Below are positions 6,427 through 12,048 of a stretch of 12,048 nt of DNA, piece after piece. Both the position numbers and the translations under genes were made by a program. This stretch comes from Sulfurimonas sp. (lineage in GTDB: Bacteria; Campylobacterota; Campylobacteria; Campylobacterales; Sulfurimonadaceae). The notes beneath the pieces are model-generated. The model saw only the letters and a program-made list of their open reading frames with translations, did not search any database and was not told the DNA's origin. The number at the start of each line of letters is the position of its first letter. Positions within the stretch are counted from its first letter, which is position 1. The stretch is from assembly GCA_027083475.1 (NCBI GenBank), contig JALWON010000385.1:1-12048 (forward strand), written 5' to 3'.

Positions 6427-6448
6427 AAATAGAAAATTAATTACTTTT
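6427..6448 (+). repeat. 22-bp direct repeat, right copy
   Basis: This copy is identical to 5509-5530, exactly 918 bases further on. Here it codes for nothing and ends four bases before the TATAAT of the leuD promoter. It carries a remnant of the lipoprotein gene's 3' end, as expected if the island had been placed into an ancestral lipoprotein-leuD junction with duplication of the target. Confidence 0.85.
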
Positions 6449-6452
6449 TAGA

Positions 6453-6458
6453 TATAAT
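6453..6458 (+). promoter_or_regulatory. -10 element of the leuD operon promoter
   Basis: TATAAT lies 35 bases before the leuD ATG, with predicted start near 6465. The usual -35 position (TAGAAA) does not match, but the upstream DNA is A/T-rich, as in other campylobacterial promoters. The upstream part belongs to the duplicated 22-bp repeat, so the promoter kept its original flank despite the island next door. The leader (about 6465-6493) is too short for a classical leucine attenuator. Confidence 0.55.
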
Positions 6459-6493
6459 CGCAAAATTATAAGAAATATAATTTAGGATTGTAT

Positions 6494-6997
6494 ATGAAAA
6501 AAGCAAATATTGATGCAAATGTTTGGACATTTGGTAAAGATATAGACACAGATTTAATCATAGCAGCACGCTATTTAAACACTTCAGTTCCAGAAGAACT
6601 GGCAAAACATGTAATGGAAGATGCAGATCCTGAATTTGTGAACAAGATGAGCCCTGGTGATGTTATTGTCGCGGGTGAAAATTTTGGATGTGGAAGTTCT
6701 CGTGAGCATGCACCTATTGCACTCAAAGCCGCTGGAATTGCAGCTGTTATTGCACCAACTTTTGCAAGAATTTTTTACAGAAATGCTTTTAATATGGGAC
6801 TTCCTATTTTTGAACTCCCAGAGAGTGCCGAAATAAAAGAAGGGCATCAAATCAGCATCGATATGAATGCCGGTACAATCACAAATAAATCAACAAATAA
6901 AACATACAACTTCACACCAATTCCTGCGTTTATGCAAGAGCTTTTAGATGCTGGTGGTTTAATGAACTTTGCAAAAAATGAAGTAGAAGGAAAATAA
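6494..6997 (+). CDS. leuD: 3-isopropylmalate dehydratase small subunit LeuD
   Basis: The protein has 167 residues, the length of the short LeuD/HacB type rather than the roughly 200-residue enterobacterial form. The aconitase swivel-domain signature GENFGCGSSREHAP is at 61-74, followed by APTFARIFYRNAFNMGLPIFELP. With LeuC it isomerises 2-isopropylmalate to 3-isopropylmalate in leucine synthesis. TAGGA at 6483-6487, six bases upstream, supports the ATG at 6494 over the in-frame TTG at 6488. The stop overlaps the leuB start by one base. leuC is not adjacent: the upstream neighbours are the REP island and a lipoprotein gene, so the large subunit must be encoded elsewhere. Confidence 0.97.
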   Translation: MKKANIDANVWTFGKDIDTDLIIAARYLNTSVPEELAKHVMEDADPEFVNKMSPGDVIVAGENFGCGSSREHAPIALKAAGIAAVIAPTFARIFYRNAFNMGLPIFELPESAEIKEGHQISIDMNAGTITNKSTNKTYNFTPIPAFMQELLDAGGLMNFAKNEVEGK

Positions 6998-8064
6998 TGA
7001 AAAACTACAAAATTACACTCATAAAAGGTGATGGAATTGGTCCTGAAATCGTCGATGAAGCCGTCAAAGTTTTAGATGCGGTTGCTTCAAGTTGTGATTT
7101 TCATTTCAGTTACGATGAAGCCCTTATGGGTGGTATTGCTTATGACATAGAAGGCGATCCCCTTCCTCAAGAGACAATTACAAAATCTTTAAATTCTGAT
7201 GCCGTCTTGTTTGGTGCCATTGGTGGACCAAAGTGGGATGACTTACCTCGTGAAAAACGTCCAGAGAGTGGACTCCTGCGTTTTAGAAAAGAGTTAGGTG
7301 TCTATGCAAATCTTCGTCCTGCTGTTGTGTATGATGAACTCATTAATGCCTCTTCATTAAAACCTGAAATCATTAATGGTGTCGATATTATGGTGGTACG
7401 TGAGTTGATAGGTGGTATTTACTTTGGAGAGCCAAAGGGGCGTACAGAAGATAAAGGGTGGAATACGATGGTATATACTCGTGATGAGATTGTTCGTATT
7501 GCACACCATGCTTTTAAAATCGCACAAAAACGTAATAAAAAAGTGTGTTCTATTGACAAAGCAAATGTTTTAGATGTGTCACAACTTTGGCGCGATGTAG
7601 TCACAGAAGTAGCTAAAGAGTACCCAGATGTAGAACTCTCTCATATGTATGTAGATAATGCAGCAATGCAACTTGTGCTCAATCCAAAACAGTTTGATGT
7701 TATGCTTACAGGAAATATTTTTGGAGATATTTTAAGCGATGAGGCTTCTATGCTGTGTGGTTCTATTGGGCTGCTACCATCGGCTTCTGTCGGGGATAAA
7801 ATAGGGGTATATGAGCCTATTCATGGTTCTGCACCAGACATTGCAGGACAGGGGATTGCTAATCCTATCGCTACAATTGCTTCTGCTTCCATGATGCTCC
7901 GTTTTGCTTTAGGGGAAACGCAGGCAGCAGATAAGGTTGATAATGCGATTAAAAAAGCACTCAGTGAAGGATATAGAACGGGTGATTTAGCACAGTTTGA
8001 TGCAAAAGAAATCTGTTCTACAAGTGAAATGGGTTCTATTATTGCCAACTATATAGAGCGATAA
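6997..8064 (+). CDS. leuB: 3-isopropylmalate dehydrogenase LeuB
   Basis: The protein has 355 residues, full length for the family. It oxidises and decarboxylates 3-isopropylmalate to 2-oxoisocaproate with NAD, the step after LeuCD. Visible motifs are KGDGIGPEIV at 10-19 and the substrate loop with R97 and R107 (RFRKELGVYANLRP). Others are R135 in VVRELIGGIYFGEPKG with Y142, and K188 in SIDKANVLD. D220, D244 and D248 (GDILSDEASM) are the metal ligands. The NAD-binding stretch GVYEPIHGSAPDIAG begins at 270. All key residues are present. The start codon overlaps the leuD stop (TAATG), so expression is coupled. A small TPR-like gene follows after nine bases. Confidence 0.98.
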   Translation: MKNYKITLIKGDGIGPEIVDEAVKVLDAVASSCDFHFSYDEALMGGIAYDIEGDPLPQETITKSLNSDAVLFGAIGGPKWDDLPREKRPESGLLRFRKELGVYANLRPAVVYDELINASSLKPEIINGVDIMVVRELIGGIYFGEPKGRTEDKGWNTMVYTRDEIVRIAHHAFKIAQKRNKKVCSIDKANVLDVSQLWRDVVTEVAKEYPDVELSHMYVDNAAMQLVLNPKQFDVMLTGNIFGDILSDEASMLCGSIGLLPSASVGDKIGVYEPIHGSAPDIAGQGIANPIATIASASMMLRFALGETQAADKVDNAIKKALSEGYRTGDLAQFDAKEICSTSEMGSIIANYIER

Positions 8065-8073
8065 AAACAGATA

Positions 8074-8322
8074 ATGCAGACACTGACTTTAGCAAATATC
8101 TATGAACTTCAAGGTTTAAAAGAAGAAGCACTTGATATTTATAAAGAGGTGCTCAAAAAAGATCCGCAAAATAGCGATGCAAAAATAGCGATACGAAGAC
8201 TCTCTGGGATGAGAAAAAAATTTTTAAATGTAAATGCTCAGATGAAAGAGTTTTTTTTAAAAATGGAATCAGAGGTAGAGTATAATGAATTTGAAAGGTG
8301 GTTGTTAAAAGCATGGAATTAA
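8074..8322 (+). CDS. Small TPR-like protein (Cj0787-like position), function unknown
   Basis: The protein has 82 residues. Residues 4-45 (TLANIYELQGLKEEALDIYKEVLKKDPQNSDAKIAI) form one clear tetratricopeptide repeat, usually a protein-binding helical hairpin. The rest is charged helix ending NEFERWLLKAWN. There is no signal peptide or membrane segment. The start has no strong ribosome-binding site and lies nine bases after leuB, so coupling is likely. It overlaps the next gene by ten bases. From memory, Campylobacter jejuni has an equivalent short gene (Cj0787) before ciaD (Cj0788), so the pair may work together; this is inference from position. Confidence 0.75.
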   Translation: MQTLTLANIYELQGLKEEALDIYKEVLKKDPQNSDAKIAIRRLSGMRKKFLNVNAQMKEFFLKMESEVEYNEFERWLLKAWN

Positions 8323-8672
8323 AAGATGTGATACTTTCAACATTAGCCGAGATGGAAGAAGAGATTCCAAAAGAGGCTATCAATAATATCTCTGAAGGTT
8401 TTGAAGTCAAAGAGAAAAAATCAGTAGAACAACAGGTCTCTCCTGTCGTAGAAGAGGGTAGTAAAACACTTCTCAATACACAGACAAATATAGAGAGTGA
8501 AGTCATGTACCTTGCTTCTATTCGTGAGCGCTTACTTGTTCTTTTTGAGGGTTTTCAGGCACCCAACAACAAAAATATTGAAGCAAAAGTAGATATGACT
8601 CTGAATTTTTTAGAGTATGTTTTAGCAACTATTGATGCACGCCTTGAAAAGATAAATGAAGGGAAAAGATGA
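8313..8672 (+). CDS. CiaD-like domain protein
   Basis: The protein has 119 residues. A short N-terminal helix (MELKDVILSTLAEMEEEIPKE) precedes a variable acidic linker. The C-terminal helical block is at 58-112 (SEVMYLASIRERLLVLFEG, then NNKNIEAKVDMTLNFLEYVLATIDARLE). This block and the position just before purU match the CiaD-like family; in C. jejuni CiaD is a secreted invasion effector. The rest of this window suggests a free-living bacterium, so an ancestral non-virulence role is more likely here. The ATG at 8313 overlaps the TPR gene by ten bases and has no close ribosome-binding site (GAAAGG is 14 bases away), so translation is probably coupled. The end overlaps purU as ATGA. Confidence 0.65.
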   Translation: MELKDVILSTLAEMEEEIPKEAINNISEGFEVKEKKSVEQQVSPVVEEGSKTLLNTQTNIESEVMYLASIRERLLVLFEGFQAPNNKNIEAKVDMTLNFLEYVLATIDARLEKINEGKR

Positions 8673-9505
8673 GTAAATATCGTGTTTTAATTGATGCAAA
8701 TGATGAGAAAGGTTTAGTTTACAAAGTCTCGACAATTTTTTATGAACATGACTTAAATATTATCTCTAACAGTGAATTTGTCGATAAAGATAACAACAAA
8801 TTTTTTATGCGTAGTGTTGTCGATGGTGCGATTGACAAAGAAGCATTAAAAACTGCAATAGAGGCTGTTCTTCCTGAAAACTCAAGTATAAAAGTAATCG
8901 AGCCAAAGAAAAAAAACATCATCATTATGGCAACAAAAGAGTTACATGCTTTAGGAGATATTTTAATTCGCCATGAATCAGGGGAACTTGAAGCCAATAT
9001 CTTAGCAGTCATTTCTAATTATGATATATTAGAGTCTGTTGTGAGTAAGTTTAATATTCCTTACATTACAATCTCACATGAAAATCTTGAACGACCTGAG
9101 CATGAAAATAAAATCATCGAAGCTATTCAAAATTATAAAGATGTTGATTATATCGTTTTAGCAAAATATATGCGTATCTTAACACCAAATTTTGTAAAAG
9201 CTTTTGAAGATAAAATTATCAATATTCATCACTCTTTTCTTCCTGCCTTTATAGGTGCAAATCCTTATAAACAAGCCTATGATAGAGGGGTTAAAATCAT
9301 TGGTGCAACCGCACACTTTGTAAACAACAACCTTGATGAGGGGCCAATTATTGCACAAGAGGTGAAACATGTCAATCATGCTTATAGTTGGAAAGATATG
9401 CAACGTTCAGGTCGTGATGTCGAAAAAGTTGTGCTCTCTCGTGCCCTTAAATTAGCACTCGAAGATAGAATTTTTGTCTATGCAAACAAAACGGTAATTT
9501 TTTAA
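8669..9505 (+). CDS. purU: Formyltetrahydrofolate deformylase PurU
   Basis: The protein has 278 residues, normal for PurU. An N-terminal ACT domain (about 4-78, YRVLIDANDEKGLVYKVSTIFYEH) precedes a formyltransferase-fold domain (about 84-268). The catalytic region has NIHHSFLPAFIGANPYKQAYDRGVKIIGATAHFV and D223 in NLDEGPII, the expected acid next to the conserved histidines. It hydrolyses 10-formyl-tetrahydrofolate to formate and tetrahydrofolate, balancing one-carbon pools and supplying formate for purine synthesis. The ACT domain suggests control by a small ligand (glycine and methionine in E. coli). The start overlaps the CiaD-like stop (ATGA), and trmL begins one base after its stop. In C. 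jejuni, from memory, cca lies between ciaD and purU; it is absent here. Confidence 0.96.
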   Translation: MSKYRVLIDANDEKGLVYKVSTIFYEHDLNIISNSEFVDKDNNKFFMRSVVDGAIDKEALKTAIEAVLPENSSIKVIEPKKKNIIIMATKELHALGDILIRHESGELEANILAVISNYDILESVVSKFNIPYITISHENLERPEHENKIIEAIQNYKDVDYIVLAKYMRILTPNFVKAFEDKIINIHHSFLPAFIGANPYKQAYDRGVKIIGATAHFVNNNLDEGPIIAQEVKHVNHAYSWKDMQRSGRDVEKVVLSRALKLALEDRIFVYANKTVIF

Positions 9506-9506
9506 G

Positions 9507-9974
9507 ATGGCTTTTAATCTTGTTTTAGTAAATCCGCAAATCCCTAACAATACAGGTGCAATTGGGCGTTTGTGTGTAAATGCAGGGGCATCGCTTCATT
9601 TAATTAAACCGATCGGTTTTGATATAGATGAAAAAGCAGTGCGACGTGCCGGACTTGACTACTGGGAGAAACTTGATTTGCATGTGTGGGAGAGTATAGA
9701 TGATTTTTTTGCACACAATGAGATTGGTGAGAATGCGCATTTTGCGACAACAAAAACAGATAAACCCTATTTTGAAAGTGATTTTAAAGAGGGAGATTTT
9801 ATTTTCTTTGGGAGTGAAACAGCAGGTATTCCAGAAGAGATTTTAAACAAGTATAAAGAGCGAAACATAACAATACCCATGACAAAAGAGGGGAGAAGTC
9901 TCAATCTTGCCATTAGCACAGGCATTGTACTCTATGATGCAATCCGTCAAAATTTTTCTACATTTGAGCAATAA
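9507..9974 (+). CDS. trmL: tRNA (cytidine/uridine-34 2'-O)-methyltransferase TrmL
   Basis: The protein has 155 residues, a minimal SPOUT methyltransferase without an extra RNA-binding domain, as TrmL is. Motif 1 is PQIPNNTGAIGR (10-21), motif 2 is FGSETAGIP (101-109) and motif 3 is RSLNLAISTGIVLYDAIRQ (130-148). The last two build the knotted S-adenosylmethionine site. TrmL methylates the ribose of the wobble base in certain tRNA-Leu species. Having it in a leucine-biosynthesis transcript is suggestive but may be coincidence. It begins one base after purU without a separate strong ribosome-binding site, and a tiny membrane-protein gene follows two bases later. Confidence 0.95.
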   Translation: MAFNLVLVNPQIPNNTGAIGRLCVNAGASLHLIKPIGFDIDEKAVRRAGLDYWEKLDLHVWESIDDFFAHNEIGENAHFATTKTDKPYFESDFKEGDFIFFGSETAGIPEEILNKYKERNITIPMTKEGRSLNLAISTGIVLYDAIRQNFSTFEQ

Positions 9975-9976
9975 GT

Positions 9977-10087
9977 ATGCTTGATTATATCATGGGTGGA
10001 CTCTTTATTTTGTTTTTAGTTTTTATATTTGGTGGGTACCATAAAACAAAATCTCAGCAAAGAGAAAAAGCAAAAAAGTTAAAATAA
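9977..10087 (+). CDS. Small single-helix membrane protein (36 residues)
   Basis: A 36-codon frame starts two bases after the trmL stop. It reads MLDYIMGGLFILFLVFIFGGY, then a strongly basic tail (HKTKSQQREKAKKLK). One hydrophobic helix followed by lysine/arginine residues predicts a membrane peptide with the tail in the cytoplasm. Tight spacing after trmL and the non-random composition favour a real gene at the end of the operon; the weak ribosome-binding site argues for coupling. No family recognised. The end overlaps a possible leftward peptide gene (10079-10162) by nine bases. Confidence 0.55.
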   Translation: MLDYIMGGLFILFLVFIFGGYHKTKSQQREKAKKLK

Positions 10088-10162
10088 TTTTTCTGCCCAA
10101 ATTTCACATTTTTTCTCAAATCGCTCAAAAAAGTTTTCCGCATTTTTTATAATAATTGACAT
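10079..10162 (-). CDS. Possible 27-residue amphipathic peptide
   Basis: A leftward 27-codon frame reads MSIIIKNAENFFERFEKKCE and ends IWAEKLF. Its ribosome-binding site is strong: AAGGA (complement of 10170-10174) lies seven bases before the ATG, the best-spaced one in this intergenic region. The peptide would form a charged amphipathic helix with one cysteine. No clear promoter -35 is seen, though TATAAA-like sequence lies upstream. It sits divergently from the S24 repressor gene, where a repressed partner gene is often found, but its function is unknown and chance is possible at this length. Confidence 0.35.
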   Translation of the reverse strand: MSIIIKNAENFFERFEKKCEIWAEKLF

Positions 10163-10235
10163 AATATAATCCTTTTTTATAACTTAACTGAAAAAATAGT
10201 AACTTAAAAATACACAACTTGTAAAAAATATGTCA

Positions 10236-10289
10236 TTTTGTCATATTTATTTTGACTTTCTTTTAAAAATTAATTATAATATGACAAAA
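10236..10289 (+). promoter_or_regulatory. S24 repressor promoter inside a 12-bp inverted-repeat operator
   Basis: TTGACT (10252-10257) and TATAAT (10275-10280) are separated by 17 bases, an almost ideal σ70 promoter. It is bracketed by a perfect inverted repeat: TTTTGTCATATT (10236-10247) and AATATGACAAAA (10278-10289), with centres 42 bases (four helical turns) apart. The right arm overlaps the -10 and the predicted start (about 10287). A further TGTCAT at 10231-10236 precedes the left arm. This layout is what one expects of a dimeric repressor controlling its own gene. The leader would be only about 12 bases, containing AAAGGAG. Confidence 0.75.
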
Positions 10290-10298
10290 GGAGAGATT

Positions 10299-10958
10299 AT
10301 GAATAGTTTTGTAGAAATTGTAGAAGAGATTAAAAGTATCATTTCATCAGAGTTTGATTCTAAAAAAATCTTTGACAAAGATGTTGCAAATGTTTTAAAT
10401 ATTTCGCAAATGAATTTTGCCACCATGAAAAAACGCAACAAAATTCCTTATGAAGAGTTACTCGATTTTTGTGCAAGAAAAGCAATCTCGATTAATTGGC
10501 TACTCTATGGACAATCCCCTGAGAGTCTGCTTGAAGCAACCAATAAGTTTTATATGGTGAAGTACTTCAGTGATGTGAATGCAAGTGCTGGAGGCGGTGC
10601 TGATGAGCAGTATGAAGAGATGCAAGAGTTGGAGATTCCTGAGCAGTTTGTTTTTATGCTTGGAGGTGAAAGAGAGTTGAAAAATATAGAAGCGATTAAT
10701 GTTTCAGGTGATTCAATGGAGCCAACATTTAGTTATAATGACATTGTATTTATCAATAGAGAGAAAAAAGATTTGGCACGTGGTGGCATTTTTACAATAC
10801 GCACAGAGGCGGGTCTTTTTATAAAACGGGTACAACAAAGACTTGATGGTAAGTTAGATATTATTTCTGACAATAAAGTCTATAGTACACAAACTTTGCA
10901 CCCCTCAGAAGTGGATGTCATTGGAAGAGTGGTCAGCCGTTTTGGAGATGTTGATTAG
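10299..10958 (+). CDS. S24-family (LexA/CI-like) self-cleaving transcriptional repressor
   Basis: The protein has 219 residues from the ATG at 10299, which has AAAGGAG six bases upstream; the in-frame ATGs at 10230 and 10281 lie in the promoter or operator. Residues 10-70 form a phage-CI-type DNA-binding domain (DKDVANVLNISQMNFATMKKRNKIPYEELLDF). The C-terminal S24 peptidase half carries nucleophile S139 in VSGDSMEPT and general base K176 in GLFIKRVQ. The Ala97-Gly98 bond in VNASAGGGADEQ is the likely self-cleavage site. Such proteins dimerise on operators and inactivate themselves when RecA filaments signal DNA damage. Both catalytic residues are present. The inverted repeat around its promoter suggests autoregulation. 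It is not LexA itself, which has a winged-helix N-terminus. An NlpC/P60 gene follows after one base. Confidence 0.9.
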   Translation: MNSFVEIVEEIKSIISSEFDSKKIFDKDVANVLNISQMNFATMKKRNKIPYEELLDFCARKAISINWLLYGQSPESLLEATNKFYMVKYFSDVNASAGGGADEQYEEMQELEIPEQFVFMLGGERELKNIEAINVSGDSMEPTFSYNDIVFINREKKDLARGGIFTIRTEAGLFIKRVQQRLDGKLDIISDNKVYSTQTLHPSEVDVIGRVVSRFGDVD

Positions 10959-10959
10959 T

Positions 10960-12048
10960 ATGAGAGTTGTTTTTCTTATTGGGTTGGTTTTTTTTGTAAA
11001 TGCCTGTAGTGTACAGCCACAAAAGCCACTTTGGATTTCTCAAAATACAGAACTCTATACTAAAAGTGATGTCTTTGTTGCAGATACTATTTCAGAAAAA
11101 GAGTATGGAGAAAAATATTTTAGAGCTTGGCATATACAAACTCTAGAAGAAGAAAAAAGAGAGATGAACTGGGCATTAAAAATCTATACTCCACAAAATA
11201 GCTATGGAGAAAATCTTCAAAAAAGAGAACAATCTTTTTTTGATACAATGCAAAAAAATCTCAATACAAAAGCCTATGCTTCGGTCAATAAAAAAGCCCT
11301 CACACTTAAAAATTGTAACATTCGAGCACTTCCAACCATGAAGCCAATTTTACTAAATCCAAATAAAGCAGGAGAAGGTTTCCCTTTTGATTACTTACAA
11401 AATAGCTCTATAGCTGCAAATAAACCTGTTTTTGTAACGCACTATTCAAAAGATAGAGCTTGGGTGCATATTATTAGTAGTTTTACCTATGGCTGGGTGA
11501 AAGCAAGTGATGTTGTCATGCTTACAGAGGGGCAAGCACAAGAGTGGGAAAATAAAAAGCATATTTTCATTACACAAGATAATACCTTTATATATACTCC
11601 AAAGAGTGATTTCTTGTATAAGGCAAGAGTTGGTATGATGTTGCCTTATGTGCAAGAGAGTGACTCTTCTTATAGAGTGTTAGTTGCAAGAAAAAATCAA
11701 AATCTACAATCTCCATTTCTCTCTGTAAATATTCCAAAAGAGAGTGCACATTTTGGAAAACTTGCATTTACTTCTCAAAATATCAATGCTATTTTAAAAC
11801 AGTTACACAAATCTAAATACGGCTGGGGCGGAATATATAGACAAAGAGACTGCTCTTCAACCTTACGAGACTTCTTTGCACCCTTTGGTGTCTGGCTCCC
11901 TAGAAACTCTTCTAAGCAAAGTAAAGTTGGTGAAGTAATTGACTTGAGTAGACTCACCGATAAGCAAAAGATAAAATTAATACAAAAAAAAGCACTCCCT
12001 TTTAGAACACTGTTATATAAAAAAGGACATATAGTTTTATATGTAGGC
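10960..12048 (+). CDS. SH3/NlpC-P60 peptidoglycan endopeptidase lipoprotein (3' partial)
   Basis: The frame is open to the right edge; 363 residues are visible. A short signal peptide (MRVVFLIGLVFFVNAC) ends in a lipobox-like VNAC with Cys16, so a lipoprotein is likely. An N-terminal helical domain (about 28-110) precedes two SH3-like domains (about 115-188, including RALPTMKPI and THYSKDRAWVHIISSFTYGWVKASDV; and about 198-245). The NlpC/P60 peptidase domain starts near 270, with catalytic Cys298 in YGWGGIYRQRDCSSTLRDFF and His357 in LLYKKGHIVLYVG. This is the N_NLPC_P60-SH3-SH3-NLPC_P60 order of bacterial cell-wall hydrolases that cut the peptide stems of murein. The third catalytic residue falls beyond the window. 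It begins one base after the S24 repressor, so the two are probably co-transcribed. GGAG lies 12 bases upstream, rather far. Confidence 0.88.
   Translation, partial: MRVVFLIGLVFFVNACSVQPQKPLWISQNTELYTKSDVFVADTISEKEYGEKYFRAWHIQTLEEEKREMNWALKIYTPQNSYGENLQKREQSFFDTMQKNLNTKAYASVNKKALTLKNCNIRALPTMKPILLNPNKAGEGFPFDYLQNSSIAANKPVFVTHYSKDRAWVHIISSFTYGWVKASDVVMLTEGQAQEWENKKHIFITQDNTFIYTPKSDFLYKARVGMMLPYVQESDSSYRVLVARKNQNLQSPFLSVNIPKESAHFGKLAFTSQNINAILKQLHKSKYGWGGIYRQRDCSSTLRDFFAPFGVWLPRNSSKQSKVGEVIDLSRLTDKQKIKLIQKKALPFRTLLYKKGHIVLYVG

Noticed and set aside
6161..6451. Overlapping rightward and leftward reading frames (65-96 codons) across the REP region
   Set aside because: They run through five perfect REP hairpins, are rich in Cys/His/Val from the repeat words, and have no ribosome-binding sites; palindromes create open frames on both strands.
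9887..9897. ATGACAAAAG inside trmL as another repressor site
   Set aside because: It encodes the Met-Thr-Lys of trmL, has no paired arm nearby and shows how easily this short AT-rich word occurs.
10156..10183. Additional promoter TTGACA (10156-10161) with TATAAC (10178-10183)
   Set aside because: The spacing is 16 bases and the -10 is imperfect; no rightward gene starts until 10299, which already has a better promoter.
10230..10298. Extended start for the S24 repressor at 10230 or 10281
   Set aside because: These codons lie inside the operator and -10 region; the ATG at 10299 has AAAGGAG at proper spacing and fits the family N-terminus.

Overview
The window looks like a chromosomal segment of a free-living, flagellated Campylobacterota (epsilonproteobacterium), most likely of the Sulfurimonas/Sulfurovum type. 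The DNA is AT-rich and the genes are tightly packed. Several markers point to this group: a paired flgG-like/flgG locus, a σ54 promoter of the campylobacterial kind, a Cj0787-ciaD-purU-like gene order, and primary sigma-factor promoters with a good -10 but little visible -35. The assignment comes from protein recognition and remembered gene order; no database search was run.

Left part (1-3300). A 5'-truncated AtpZ/AtpI-like membrane protein overlaps a four-helix membrane protein of unknown function. Both converge on a leftward pair: rpoD and, three bases downstream, a PAS-like protein with a degenerate histidine-kinase-like C-terminal half.

Middle (3301-5522). The rpoD promoter faces away from a flagellar rod operon (flgG-like, flgG, SlyB-like lipoprotein). 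That operon is preceded by a near-ideal -24/-12 σ54 promoter.

Mobile island (5531-6426). A REP-associated tyrosine transposase (RAYT) has one REP palindrome at its 3' end and four more beyond its 5' end. The four form two inverted pairs of 78 bp each, repeated with a 117-bp period. The island lies between two exact 22-bp copies of the lipoprotein gene's 3' end. This suggests it entered between the lipoprotein gene and the leuD promoter, leaving both intact.

Biosynthetic/housekeeping operon (6494-10087). leuD, leuB, a small TPR-like protein, a CiaD-like protein, purU, trmL and a 36-codon membrane peptide follow one another with overlaps or gaps of at most nine bases. They are probably one transcript from the promoter near 6453.

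Right end (10079-12048). A possible 27-codon leftward peptide gene precedes an S24 (LexA/CI-type) self-cleaving repressor. The repressor's σ70 promoter is bracketed by a perfect 12-bp inverted repeat, a probable autoregulatory operator. One base after the repressor begins an NlpC/P60 peptidoglycan endopeptidase lipoprotein that runs off the right edge. Part of the operator sequence (a 15-mer) also occurs just upstream of the RAYT gene, so the repressor might also control the mobile element; this link is the most speculative point made here.

No tRNA, rRNA or CRISPR array was seen.
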